A program made the translations under genes and the position numbers. The notes below the pieces were generated by a model, which did not search any database, had not been told where the DNA came from, and was given only the letters and a program-made list of their open reading frames with translations. Positions 8,367 through 16,875 of a stretch of 64,000 bases of DNA are shown in pieces; the first letter of the stretch is position 1, and each line of letters starts with the position of its first letter. Source of the DNA: JANQPX01 sp965204405 (GTDB lineage: Bacteria > Pseudomonadota > Alphaproteobacteria > Geminicoccales > Geminicoccaceae); assembly GCA_965204405.1 (NCBI GenBank), contig CBDBEN010000005.1, forward strand, positions 2,666,001 through 2,730,000. The letters run 5' to 3'.

Positions 8367-9224
8367 ATGCTGCCTGTCGTAAAAAAACAGAACCCCATTG
8401 CCGGCGCTCAATGGGCCCTGGCCGCTTCGGCGACGACGGCGCTAATCCACCTTTTGATGCGCTGGGTGGAACTGCATCCGTTTCTCGTCGTGTTTTGGCG
8501 AAACGCTATCTGCCTGTTGCTGATCCTCCCGCTGGTTGTTGCGGCGCGCGCCTGGCGGACAGCGCCCGGAGCCCTGCCGCGCCACGCGCTTAGAGGTGTT
8601 GTCAATACAGGTGCCATGATCACACTGGTGATGGGGCTGACCCGCATACCCTTTGCCGAGGCGACAGCGCTTACCTTCGCAAGCGCTCCTTTCGTGCTGT
8701 TCGGGAGCATCTTGTTCCTCGGCGAACGTCCAGGCCTCGTCCGCTGGCTTTCTGCCTCTCTCGGCCTGCTCGGCGTTTTGGTCGTCTCACCTCCGGGTAT
8801 CGGCTGGCTTGGATCTGGCGGGATGCTGGTCTTGTTATCGGCAGCCCTGTTCGCGGCCGCCTTCCTCGTTGGCAAAGCGCAAACTCATGTAGCCGGCAAT
8901 CTCTCAATTCTGTTCTATCTCTACGCCTCTCTCTCCGTTTTCAGCGCACCGCTCGCAGCCGGCGTCTGGCAATGGCCGGACATGGATACGTTGCTGCTCA
9001 TCTTTCTGATGGCACTTGTCGCCATTTTTGCCCACTACGCCTTCATCGCCGCGCTGCGGTTTGCCGATACTTCCTATCTCGCCTTGTTTGACTATCTCCG
9101 GCTCATCTGGGGGGCGATGATCGGCATTTTGATTTTTGATGAAGCGCTCGAACCAAGCCTGGTTGTGGGAGGCACCTTGATCGTCATTGCAGCGATCCTT
9201 CCTCTCGTCATTCGCAGTGAATGA
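8367..9224 (+). CDS. EamA/DMT family transporter
   Basis: Inner-membrane protein of 285 residues with about ten hydrophobic helices arranged as two EamA repeats (roughly residues 10-140 and 150-280). It has the helix-rich LGERPGLVRWLSASLGLLGV and IFDEALEPSLVVGG motifs that end each repeat. DMT proteins usually export amino acids or small metabolites. It lies 51 bp downstream of the CoA-transferase on the same strand and may be co-transcribed. The transported compound is unknown. Confidence 0.88.
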   Translation: MLPVVKKQNPIAGAQWALAASATTALIHLLMRWVELHPFLVVFWRNAICLLLILPLVVAARAWRTAPGALPRHALRGVVNTGAMITLVMGLTRIPFAEATALTFASAPFVLFGSILFLGERPGLVRWLSASLGLLGVLVVSPPGIGWLGSGGMLVLLSAALFAAAFLVGKAQTHVAGNLSILFYLYASLSVFSAPLAAGVWQWPDMDTLLLIFLMALVAIFAHYAFIAALRFADTSYLALFDYLRLIWGAMIGILIFDEALEPSLVVGGTLIVIAAILPLVIRSE

Positions 9225-9312
9225 GGCGCATCTTCAATTCCAGCATTTACGCGGATCTCCCTACCGCGCCATAGTGAGAAAAGGGGATCAGAAAGCGTGA
9301 AGGGGAGAAGCA

Positions 9313-10035
9313 ATGACGGCAAATGACGCACTGTCACAAGAGGTCAGGAAACAATTTCAAGAAACGACCACGGCGACGATATGCACACAGCTTTTCAAGC
9401 GTGGCTTGCTCAATCAGTTCATTCAAGGGGTGCAGTTGCTCACGCCGAAGGCCAAGATTATGGTCGGTGAAGCCTTTACATTGCGCAACATTCCGGCCCG
9501 CGCTGATCTGGATGGTCCCGGCATGTTCAATGGCCGCGAGCACCCGCAACGCCGAGCGATCGAGGAGTGCCCTGAAGGGGCGGTGCTGGCGATTGACTGC
9601 CGAAAGGATCGGCGCTCGGGTGCACTTGGCGATATTCTGGTTACCCGCCTTGCCGACCGCGGCGTTGCCGGTGTCGTTACCGACGGTGGGATGCGCGATG
9701 TAGTGCCGATGGAGGACTTCACCATTCCGGTCTACGCGGCCTGTCCCTCGCCACCCGCCAGTTTTCATATTCACCATGCCGTCGATCTTCAGGTACCGAT
9801 TGCCTGTGGCGAAGTCGCTGTTTTCCCGGGCGACATTCTTGTTGGGGACGGCGAGGGTGTCGTCGTAGTGCCCCGGCATCTGGCCGAAGAGGTGGCGCGC
9901 GACTCGGTCGAGCAGGAGCGAATGGAAAGTTGGGTCCTGAGCGAGGTGAAAAAAGGCCGATCGATTTTTGGCCTCTATCCGCCGGACGACGACAACAAAA
10001 AACGCTACGAAGCCTGGAAGATCAGAAAGGCATAG
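9313..10035 (+). CDS. RraA-like / HMG aldolase family protein
   Basis: Protein of 240 residues with the RraA-like fold. The metal and substrate motif DGGMRD follows RLADRGVAGVVT, and the C-terminal half has GDILVGDGEGVVVVPRHLAEEV. Family members include RNase E inhibitor RraA and 4-hydroxy-4-methyl-2-oxoglutarate/4-carboxy-4-hydroxy-2-oxoadipate aldolases. The intact DGxxRD motif and the catabolic setting favour an aldolase or oxo-acid decarboxylase over an RNase regulator. A GGGGAGAAG ribosome site precedes the ATG. It is 88 bp after the DMT transporter gene. Confidence 0.85.
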   Translation: MTANDALSQEVRKQFQETTTATICTQLFKRGLLNQFIQGVQLLTPKAKIMVGEAFTLRNIPARADLDGPGMFNGREHPQRRAIEECPEGAVLAIDCRKDRRSGALGDILVTRLADRGVAGVVTDGGMRDVVPMEDFTIPVYAACPSPPASFHIHHAVDLQVPIACGEVAVFPGDILVGDGEGVVVVPRHLAEEVARDSVEQERMESWVLSEVKKGRSIFGLYPPDDDNKKRYEAWKIRKA

Positions 10036-10104
10036 CGAAACGCCGTAGCTTTCTGCTTATAGTAGCTTCACCGTCCCGATGCCCGTCGACCCCGGAGGAA
10101 CTTG

Positions 10105-10713
10105 ATGAAACTGCACTTCGCCTCTGCATCACCCTACGTCCGCAAAGTTCGGGCCATCGCGATCGAGCTTGGTCTGGATGATCGGATCGAGTTGCTGCAG
10201 CGAGCCATGACACCGGTTGCGCCTGAAGCGGAGCTGAATGCGGACAATCCTCTTGGCAAGATCCCCTGCCTGGTCACCGACGAAGGGCAAGTCCTCTACG
10301 ATTCCCGGGTGATCGTCGAGTATCTGGACAGCCTCGCCGGTGGTGGCAGGATGATTCCAGGAGGCGGCGAACCGCGCTGGACGGCATTGCGGCGCCAGGC
10401 TCTTGCAGACGGCATTCTCGATGCCGCTGTCGGCAAGCGTTACGAGACGTTTCTCAGGCCGAACGAGGCCCAATGGAAGCCGTGGGTTGAAGCCCAAACG
10501 GCGAAATACTGCCAAGCTCTCGATCAGCTCGAAAGAGAAGCCGAAAGCTTCGGTCAGACGGTTGATATTGGCACCGTGGCAGCAGCCTGTGCTGCCGGTT
10601 ATCTGGATTTCCGCTACGGGGATGAGGGGTGGCGGAACACGCGACCCAATCTTGCGGCCTGGTACGAGACTTTCGCCAAGCGCCCATCGATGACGGGGAC
10701 AGTGCCGGCATAG
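10105..10713 (+). CDS. Glutathione S-transferase family protein
   Basis: GST-like protein of 202 residues. The N-terminal thioredoxin fold begins MKLHFASASPYVRKVRA, with the possible glutathione-activating Ser near residue 8. It is followed by NPLGKIPCLVTDEGQ and DSRVIVEYL (the cis-Pro and glutathione-binding Ser region), then an all-helical C-terminal domain. ATG 10105 has a GGAGGAA site six bases upstream; the adjacent TTG at 10102 is less likely. It ends a same-strand run starting at the CoA-transferase and converges on the NTPase gene 15 bp away. The substrate is unknown. Confidence 0.88.
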   Translation: MKLHFASASPYVRKVRAIAIELGLDDRIELLQRAMTPVAPEAELNADNPLGKIPCLVTDEGQVLYDSRVIVEYLDSLAGGGRMIPGGGEPRWTALRRQALADGILDAAVGKRYETFLRPNEAQWKPWVEAQTAKYCQALDQLEREAESFGQTVDIGTVAAACAAGYLDFRYGDEGWRNTRPNLAAWYETFAKRPSMTGTVPA

Positions 10714-10728
10714 GGCTGACGGCCTCTA

Positions 10729-12342
10729 TCAAGCGGCCATCTCCTGCTCGAGATCGGTGCCGTAGGGATAGACTTCTTTCTTTGAGGTCCAGCCGCCATT
10801 GTCCCGCCCGACCCGGTATTCGCCTGCGAAGGCAGGATGGATGCAGAACAGGTTGTCGTCGCTGAATGCCATCGACCCCGGCTGGGTGTATTCGAACTCG
10901 CCCGTATAATAGATCTTGCTCTCCTCGATCACGATTCCAAAGATGCCCAGCTCTTTGAACATTTGAAACGCTTCGTAATAATCATTGACGATGCCGCGAC
11001 CGTGATCCCTGTAGCAGGTGCGAAATTCGGTCATGGTGAACGCGTTGTTCATATGCGGAAGCATACTCTCGCAAAGGTCCGACGCGGAGGGGTGGATTTG
11101 CCGGTAACTGCTCAGGATGCCGGCACAGAGCGTGTTTGTGGCCAAGCGTACACCGCGCGCGATGTCGTCTTCGTTGATCCGGAAGATGTCGTCGTCCCGG
11201 GACAACGAAAGCCGCACGATCTGATTGAAAATGCCGATGATATGGCGCGGAAGTAGTTGGGTGTGGCGTAGAATATAGGCAAAGCTGTCTTCTTCCTGGC
11301 CGAGACTGTTGGTGATCCGCTTAGGCATCAACCGCCACCAAAACTGGTATACATCCTCCCGATCAGGACTTTCCGGCAGGCCATTGTCTCTGCGTAGGTG
11401 CGGCCGGCGTGTCGTTCCAAGATATTTGTCGAAACGCTGAGCACTCATCTTGATCAGCTCATAAGCACTCCATTGCAGCCATAGCTTGCTCTCGAAGTCC
11501 TTTTCGGGGTTGGTTGAAATCCTGCTTGCAAAGTGATGATACAGCTCGGAAGGCACGCAGAAGCAGATCTGTATTGGTGAATAGGAGAGGCGAAGCTGGC
11601 TCAGGAGGTGAAGCAATCCGGCTCCGGCTGCGTCCATGCGAAAATCATCGATCGGAAAATGTTCGACCGAATCGATCAGTACGATCACCTTTTCATTGTG
11701 ACTTTCGCAAAATCCTTCGAGGGCCTTGGCCGCATCGCCAACGCCGAGTTCATTGATCAGAATGTCTTCGAGATTACCGGCGAGATCGAGCGAGGCATGC
11801 TGATCAATGCGTCTGGCGGCAGTCAGGAGCCTGTTGATGATGCTGAGTGGCGAGGTGTGGCGATGGACACCGACATTATCGAGATAGTCGTTCATCACCG
11901 GCCAGTATTCGTCGTTCATGACATCAGGTTTGTTGCGCAATTTGCTGCGCATGATGGAGATGGCCGAGGTCACGAAGACGGCCCTCCAAAGCCGGCTGAC
12001 ATTCTCGACGAACGGGGCATAGCCGTCGTTCTGGTCGTCGAGGACAGCTTCGATCTGCCGGCCGACCGCCTGGAATACCTGAGCCGACTCGATGACTACA
12101 TGATGGTCATAGATCCCACTGAAGCAGCGATGGTGGAGAAAAGCCGTTTTACCGGAGCCACGTCGCCCGATGATCACCCAGGGTCGAAGATCATCGCTTC
12201 TGCGGCTGAGCGATGTTCGAGGATCGAAAAGGATATCATGAAAGCGTTTCGCCCTGTTGAGCTCACCGATCGGCGTCGAAATCGGACCAAGAGGTGTGTC
12301 GATCGTGAACATGCCGTCAATGAGCGTCAAATGATCAATCAT
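10729..12342 (-). CDS. Uncharacterised P-loop NTPase
   Basis: Unrecognised protein of 537 residues with a clear Walker A motif GRRGSGKT (59-66) and a Walker B-like strand KVIVLIDSVEHF (218-229, Asp224). The rest is helical and lacks membrane segments. The layout (N-terminal P-loop domain, long variable C-terminus) resembles STAND or KAP-like signalling or defence ATPases, and perhaps the Sll1717-type group. The ATG at 12342 is chosen because a GAGGAG site lies six bases upstream; an extension to 12411 lacks one. It stands alone, convergent with a GST and divergent from an aminotransferase, behind an AT-rich upstream region. No function is claimed. Confidence 0.75.
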   Translation of the reverse strand: MIDHLTLIDGMFTIDTPLGPISTPIGELNRAKRFHDILFDPRTSLSRRSDDLRPWVIIGRRGSGKTAFLHHRCFSGIYDHHVVIESAQVFQAVGRQIEAVLDDQNDGYAPFVENVSRLWRAVFVTSAISIMRSKLRNKPDVMNDEYWPVMNDYLDNVGVHRHTSPLSIINRLLTAARRIDQHASLDLAGNLEDILINELGVGDAAKALEGFCESHNEKVIVLIDSVEHFPIDDFRMDAAGAGLLHLLSQLRLSYSPIQICFCVPSELYHHFASRISTNPEKDFESKLWLQWSAYELIKMSAQRFDKYLGTTRRPHLRRDNGLPESPDREDVYQFWWRLMPKRITNSLGQEEDSFAYILRHTQLLPRHIIGIFNQIVRLSLSRDDDIFRINEDDIARGVRLATNTLCAGILSSYRQIHPSASDLCESMLPHMNNAFTMTEFRTCYRDHGRGIVNDYYEAFQMFKELGIFGIVIEESKIYYTGEFEYTQPGSMAFSDDNLFCIHPAFAGEYRVGRDNGGWTSKKEVYPYGTDLEQEMAA

Positions 12343-12606
12343 ATGGATCTCCTCGGAAATATGATATTTATTGCTAAACAACTTTCGGTATATTTTCAAC
12401 CCAGACTCCAAATAGTATCGGTGTATATTGCTCTTCCTAGTTTAACGACTTTTGGTTTATCATGATTGGTTGTAATTTACAGAAAAAGTAGAGTTTGCAA
12501 GTTGGTAGGCAATCGTCGTGGTCGATGGTGGCGAAACGGTGATACAAAGCTTTTGAAGCCCGTGCAAACCTGCTAAACCGACGTCATCAGGAGCGGAGGC
12601 GGATCG
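12343..12606. promoter_or_regulatory. AT-rich divergent intergenic region
   Basis: About 264 bp separate the NTPase from the aminotransferase. The part next to the NTPase (12350-12490) is visibly richer in A and T than the flanking genes, as expected for a promoter or for transferred DNA. A strong GGAGCGGAGG ribosome site ends the region just before the aminotransferase ATG. No gene, repeat or clear -35/-10 pair was found. Confidence 0.4.
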
Positions 12607-13455
12607 ATGAGCTTCGTCGTTTGGCATGACGGACGTTGGTATGACAATGAGCAGCCGAAGCTGCTGGGCCCCCTTGATCATGGCATGTCCATGGCGAGCG
12701 TCGTCTTCGATGGTGCCCGCGGTTTCGATGGCCTGGCACCCGATCTGGACCTCCATTGCCAGCGCGTGGTCGCGTCTGCCGAGCGCATGCTTCTTCGGCC
12801 TTCCAAGACGGCGGAAGAGATCGAGGCCCTTTGCCGCGAAGCCCTGACAAGACTACCCGAGACCATGGTCTCGTATATCCGGCCGATGTTCTACGGGATG
12901 GAGGGCTTCGTGCTGCCGGTCTCGGAATCAACCGACTTCACGTTAGCGGTATTCGAGCTGGCAATGCCGACATCGACCGGGATGCGCTGCTGCTTTTCAA
13001 GCTATCGGCGCCCGGCCCGCGACATGGCGCCGACCGATGCCAAGGCGTCATGTGTCTATCCGAACATGCAGCGCGCCCTCCGCGAGGCCAATCAGCGCGG
13101 CTTCGACAATGCCATCACGACGGACCCGTCGGGGAATATCGCCGAGCTTTGCACCGCCAATCTTTGGATCGTCAAGGATGGTGCCGCACTTACCCCCGCA
13201 GCCAACGGCACGTTCCTCTCCGGGATTACCCGGCAACGGGTTGCGAAGCTGCTTGGCGACGACGGTGTCGAGGTGATCCAAACCACCTTGACCCGCCGGG
13301 ATATCCTGGAGGCTGACGAAGTCTTCAGCACAGGCAATTACGGCAAGGTGATGGCGATTACCGAAGTCGAAGGAAAAACCTTCGACACCGGCCCAGTCAC
13401 CCAGCGTGCTCATGATCTTTATTTCGATTTCGCCCGCTCTCAGCCCGTGCGCTGA
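12607..13455 (+). CDS. Class IV (branched-chain type) aminotransferase
   Basis: PLP-dependent fold-type IV transaminase of 282 residues. It starts WHDGRWYDNEQPKLLGPLDH, has the likely PLP-binding Lys146 in APTDAKASCVYPN, the cofactor segment GNIAELCTANLW, and GTFLSGITRQRV, which binds the phosphate. Family members include branched-chain aminotransferase (IlvE), D-amino acid aminotransferase and aminodeoxychorismate lyase. The sequence looks closest to the IlvE-like group, but length alone does not exclude a D-amino acid enzyme. A strong GGAGCGGAGG site precedes the ATG. It is followed by a strong terminator about 160 bp downstream. Confidence 0.85.
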   Translation: MSFVVWHDGRWYDNEQPKLLGPLDHGMSMASVVFDGARGFDGLAPDLDLHCQRVVASAERMLLRPSKTAEEIEALCREALTRLPETMVSYIRPMFYGMEGFVLPVSESTDFTLAVFELAMPTSTGMRCCFSSYRRPARDMAPTDAKASCVYPNMQRALREANQRGFDNAITTDPSGNIAELCTANLWIVKDGAALTPAANGTFLSGITRQRVAKLLGDDGVEVIQTTLTRRDILEADEVFSTGNYGKVMAITEVEGKTFDTGPVTQRAHDLYFDFARSQPVR

Positions 13456-13617
13456 TCCATCGCCGGCGCGAACGCGTATCTGGCTATGTGACGGCATGAT
13501 AATCGAGGCCGATAGCCCCATTCGCCGTCGTCCTCGATCTCCTAAACGGGATCTTGCGGCGGGCTGACGACACCAGCCTCGGAGAGCACATCCAAGACGT
13601 GCCTAATGCTCTACCTC

Positions 13618-13649
13618 GGATCGCCCGTCCCGTTGCGGGCGATCCTTTT
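13618..13649 (+). terminator. Rho-independent terminator
   Basis: A perfect 10-bp stem GGATCGCCCG / CGGGCGATCC with an 8-base loop is followed by TTTT. It ends plus-strand transcription about 160 bp beyond the aminotransferase stop. The gap between stop and terminator could be a long 3' UTR or a separate small transcript. Confidence 0.75.
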
Positions 13650-13676
13650 GGCTGTTTCTTAAGAACCAGGGCAGCT

Positions 13677-14402
13677 CTAGTCGAGTGCCCTGATGATATT
13701 GCCGTAGAGGCACTCTGTGGCGCGGCCGGTGGCGCGCCTATTTTCCTTGACGTCACGTTCGAAGTTGAGAGCGGCCTTGGGCCCCAGATATTGCTCGAGC
13801 TGTGCGCATGCTGTGGTTGATTCCAACCATTCCATAACCGTTTCAACACCGGCTTCGATATGGCTCTGCAGGCCGAGTATGCGATCATCAATGGCGATGC
13901 CGTGGATGGGACAAGCATCCGAGCTTGCCAGAATGTTGACATGTGCCGGAACCTGCTTGACCTCGGCCAGGTGCCATTGAACCAGCGGATTGCGCGGCGG
14001 CAACCCGAGAAGCAGGGGGTGATTGGCTCCCTTCTCGTTGAGGTGAACGTCGATGACACCCATTTCCGGTTGGACCGACGGGCCGACCTCGCCGCCAAGC
14101 GCTTCCGCCAGCAATTGATGGCCGAGACAGACACCGAAATAGGGAAGGCGACGGTCAAGAACCGCCTCTCTGATCACGCGTTTTTCATTGACTAGCCAGG
14201 GAAACCGCTCCTCTTCCCAAACATCCATCGTGCCGCCCAACACCCAAAGAGCTCGAAACGAGCGTAGATCCGGTATTGGCTCGCCCAGATCCAGCCGGAC
14301 GATCTGGTAGGGGATGTCGTCGGCCCGCAACAGGTCGAATAGGTAGCCCAGATTGTTAGCGGGCATGTGCTGAAAGACCAGGATCGGCGGCGTTTCGACC
14401 AT
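13677..14402 (-). CDS. Class I glutamine amidotransferase
   Basis: GATase1 domain protein of 241 residues. The nucleophile elbow is GVCLGHQ (Cys92) and the partner His181 and Glu183 lie in GLQSHIE, completing the triad. It is a stand-alone amidotransferase of the GMP-synthase-like type that hydrolyses glutamine to supply ammonia or acts on gamma-glutamyl compounds. A GGAG site lies seven bases before ATG 14402. There is no synthetase partner next to it. It converges on the aminotransferase and its terminator, and is divergent from the uronate-dehydrogenase-like gene. Confidence 0.88.
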   Translation of the reverse strand: MVETPPILVFQHMPANNLGYLFDLLRADDIPYQIVRLDLGEPIPDLRSFRALWVLGGTMDVWEEERFPWLVNEKRVIREAVLDRRLPYFGVCLGHQLLAEALGGEVGPSVQPEMGVIDVHLNEKGANHPLLLGLPPRNPLVQWHLAEVKQVPAHVNILASSDACPIHGIAIDDRILGLQSHIEAGVETVMEWLESTTACAQLEQYLGPKAALNFERDVKENRRATGRATECLYGNIIRALD

Positions 14403-14515
14403 AGAGGCGCTCCTGACGGTGATGCGGCGATCAGCCTAGCAGGCGGGAAGTCTGTCTGTTAGCCTCGGCATGAAGCAATAGGACGGGATAACCTTGTTCA
14501 GGAAAGCAGGCGACG

Positions 14516-15322
14516 ATGAAAGTGGTGATGACCGGCGCTGCCGGCGGGGTGGCGACGATGATCAGACCCCATCTTCGCAAGATCGTGTCGGAACTCGTCC
14601 TCAGCGATCTCGATGATATCGATGATGTCCAGCCAGGCGAAACCTCTGTTCCCGCGGATCTCAGCGATCTCGCCTCGATGGAGCGCCTGTTGCAAGGCGC
14701 GGATGGTCTGATCCATCTCGGCGGTCAGTCAGTCGAAGCGGATTGGGAGAATGTGCTGAGCGCCAATATCATAGGCCTGCATAACACCTATGAGGCAGCG
14801 CGCCTTCAGGGCTGTGGGCGAATCATCTTTGCCACCACCAACCATGTGGTCGGCTTTTATCGGCGCCAGCGGACGATCGACCATACAGCGATGCCCAGGC
14901 CCGATTCCCGCTACGGGGCCAGCAAAGCCTTCGGCGAAGCGCTTGGCAGGATGTATGCCGACAAGTACGGCCTTCGTTTTCTCAACATCCGCATCGGCAA
15001 TGTCGGCGAAAAGCCGCTGGATGTCCGAAGGCTTTCCATCTGGATCAGCCCCCGCGACCTCACCCGCCTCATCGAGATCGGTTTGACCAACCCGGACCTT
15101 CATTTCGAGGTCGTCTACGGCGCTTCCAGAAATGCCCGGGCCTGGTGGGACAACAGTAATGCCTATCGTCTCGGCTATCGACCGATGGATAGGGCCGAAG
15201 ACCATGCCGAGATCGCCCATGCAGCCTCCGAAGCGCATCCCGATGATCCGATCACCGCGCAGTTCCAGGGGGGTACTTTCTGTGCTCATGAATTCGCCGG
15301 TGACAGCGGCAGAATAGACTAA
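14516..15322 (+). CDS. NAD-dependent epimerase/dehydratase, uronate dehydrogenase-like
   Basis: Extended SDR of 268 residues. The Rossmann motif TGAAGGV lies at 6-12, with the active-site pair Tyr133 and Lys137 in RYGASKAFGE. LGGQSVEADWENVLSANIIG and WWDNSNAYRLGYRPMDRAE match the pattern of uronate dehydrogenases, which oxidise hexuronic acids to aldarolactones with NAD+. No other uronic or aldaric acid gene is close, so the substrate is a family-level guess. Hypoxanthine phosphoribosyltransferase follows 15 bp downstream on the same strand, suggesting co-transcription. Confidence 0.8.
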   Translation: MKVVMTGAAGGVATMIRPHLRKIVSELVLSDLDDIDDVQPGETSVPADLSDLASMERLLQGADGLIHLGGQSVEADWENVLSANIIGLHNTYEAARLQGCGRIIFATTNHVVGFYRRQRTIDHTAMPRPDSRYGASKAFGEALGRMYADKYGLRFLNIRIGNVGEKPLDVRRLSIWISPRDLTRLIEIGLTNPDLHFEVVYGASRNARAWWDNSNAYRLGYRPMDRAEDHAEIAHAASEAHPDDPITAQFQGGTFCAHEFAGDSGRID

Positions 15323-15337
15323 AGGACCGCCCGATCG

Positions 15338-15868
15338 ATGACCAAGATCAAGACACTTTTCGAGGAAGACGCCATAGCCGAACGTGTCGAGCTGCTTGCC
15401 GAGGACATTGTGGCTAAGCTTGGCAAGGACTTCACCGTGATCGGGATCCTCAAGGGCAGCTTTGTTTTCATGGCGGATCTGGTGCGGGCACTCGACCGGG
15501 CAGGGGCGGCGCCCAGGATCGAGCTTATGCGGCTTTCGAGCTATGGCCGTTCCATGCAGAGTTCCGGGGAAGTGAAGCTTATCGGCAACACCCCTGACGA
15601 TTTCGAAGGCAAGCCCGTCCTCCTGGTAGACGACATCGTCGATACCGGACTGTCACTGAGCTACGGTCGCGATCTCTTGAAAGGACGCAACGCGCGGGAA
15701 GTCTGGACCTGTGCGCTGCTGGACAAGCCATCTCGCCGAAAAGTGGATATGAAGGCCGATTTCGTTGGCTTCGATATCCCCGATGTTTTTGTGGTCGGCT
15801 ATGGCATCGACTATGCCGAACGCTTCCGTCATCTGCCCTTCATCGGCCTTGTTGACGAAACAACATAA
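15338..15868 (+). CDS. hpt: Hypoxanthine phosphoribosyltransferase
   Basis: Purine salvage enzyme of 176 residues that makes IMP (and often GMP) from the base and PRPP. The PRPP-binding loop LLVDDIVDTGLSL (about 95-107) is intact. GILKGSFVFMADLVRAL and the conserved LSSYG flexible-loop segment are present, and the C-terminal VGYGIDYAERFRHLPFIG closes the active site. Length is normal. It lies 15 bp downstream of the uronate-dehydrogenase-like gene, an arrangement with no obvious metabolic logic. Confidence 0.95.
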   Translation: MTKIKTLFEEDAIAERVELLAEDIVAKLGKDFTVIGILKGSFVFMADLVRALDRAGAAPRIELMRLSSYGRSMQSSGEVKLIGNTPDDFEGKPVLLVDDIVDTGLSLSYGRDLLKGRNAREVWTCALLDKPSRRKVDMKADFVGFDIPDVFVVGYGIDYAERFRHLPFIGLVDETT

Positions 15869-15953
15869 GTCTATGCGAAAAAAATATCTTTTCAGTTGAA
15901 AATTTATCGCTATTAGTAACTTAGAGTTCTGCTATCCATTGGAGCTATCAATC

Positions 15954-16547
15954 ATGCTGAAATACTCTACCGCTCTGGTAGCGGTCGCCTTAAGTGTTGC
16001 CACCATCGGGACCGCCGACGCCCATGATGCTGAAGCTGACAAGGGACGGCTTTGTAATCCGGTCCATGACAGCGCCGCGTCACCGCTCATGACCGGCGAC
16101 AACCGCTTCGTTATTCATGGTGGCACATCGGACTGCCCCAAACCCGAGCCGGTGGTTGCCGCCGTTGCACCGGCTCCAGCGCCGGCTCCAGCTCCTGAAC
16201 CGGTGGTAATCGCGTCGATCTCCTCCGATGTCGCTTTCGATCTGAACAAGGCTGAGCTGAAACCTTCTTTTTATCCTCGCCTTGATGAGATCATTCGGAC
16301 GTTGAAGGCAAGCCCGGAAACCAAATTCGAGATTATCGGCCATGCAGACAGCACGGGTGCGGCCGACTACAATCAAGGCCTCTCCGAACGCCGTGCCAAT
16401 GCCGTCGCTCTCTACCTCGTCAAAAAAGGCATTTCGCCCAAGCGCTTCGAAACGTCCGGTCGCGGCGAGATGGATCCGGTCGCCTCGAACAAGACCAGGG
16501 AAGGGCGGGCGAAGAATCGCCGTGTAGATCTTCAGAGCATCTCTTAG
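15954..16547 (+). CDS. OmpA family outer-membrane/peptidoglycan-associated protein
   Basis: Exported protein of 197 residues. A signal peptide (KYSTALVAVALSVATIGTADA) is followed by a short linker, an Ala-Pro-rich hinge (APAPAPAPAPEP) and a C-terminal OmpA-like domain. SFYPRLDEII and IGHADSTGAADYNQGLSERR carry the peptidoglycan-binding Asp and Arg residues, ending with GRAKNRRVDL. There is no beta-barrel domain, so it is a small periplasmic anchor. ATG 15954 is preferred over the TTG at 15939 because a GGAG lies nine bases upstream. The upstream 85 bp is AT-rich. A hairpin terminator follows. Confidence 0.9.
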   Translation: MLKYSTALVAVALSVATIGTADAHDAEADKGRLCNPVHDSAASPLMTGDNRFVIHGGTSDCPKPEPVVAAVAPAPAPAPAPEPVVIASISSDVAFDLNKAELKPSFYPRLDEIIRTLKASPETKFEIIGHADSTGAADYNQGLSERRANAVALYLVKKGISPKRFETSGRGEMDPVASNKTREGRAKNRRVDLQSIS

Positions 16548-16564
16548 AAGCCAGCCGTCTTGCA

Positions 16565-16595
16565 AAAGGGGCCATGCTTCATGCGTGGTCCCTTT
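16565..16595 (+). terminator. Hairpin terminator after the OmpA-like gene
   Basis: A 13-bp stem AAAGGGGCCATGC / GCGTGGTCCCTTT (two G-U pairs) with loop TTCAT begins 18 bp after the stop codon. Only a weak T-run follows (CCCTTT, then CGACATACGTTTT). Likely transcription end. Confidence 0.6.
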
Positions 16596-16742
16596 CGACA
16601 TACGTTTTAAGGCACGAATCAACCCCGAGCGATACGCTTGATAGAAAGAATCCGCGAGGCTTTCCTGAGGAAAGCTCGCATATTCCAAGGTTTCTTCGCG
16701 TAGGTTGCGAATGCGGCTGGAACCGGGAGATGGGGTTACACT

Positions 16743-16875
16743 TCTAGAGCGTTTCCGGTTGAGGTTTACGCGGTGCCAATCCTCTCCCCCGCCCAACCAC
16801 CCCAACGTACCGACCATATCGGGTGGTTGGGCGGGGGAGAGGGCTGGATCGATCTGACCCGGAAAGGCGCTAGCG
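16743..16875. repeat. Palindromic intergenic repeat with CTAGAG-type ends (copy A)
   Basis: An element of about 130 bp has outer ends TCTAGAGCGTTTCCGG (16743-16758) and GGAAAGGCGCTAGCG (16861-16875). Inside is a perfect 21-bp inverted repeat, 16782-16802 and 16821-16841, with an 18-base loop; the arms are C-rich then G-rich (CTCTCCCCCGCCC.. / ..GGGCGGGGGAGAG). It resembles copy B at 54604. The right end overlaps the TAG stop of the neighbouring CoA-transferase. It sits between convergent genes, so it may also terminate transcription, though without a T-run. The rest of 16548-16869 holds no gene. Confidence 0.75.

Noticed and set aside
13590..13627. tRNA-like segment GGTAGAGCATTA on the minus strand
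   Set aside because: Only the D-arm resembles a tRNA; no T-arm, acceptor stem or suitable anticodon loop can be formed.
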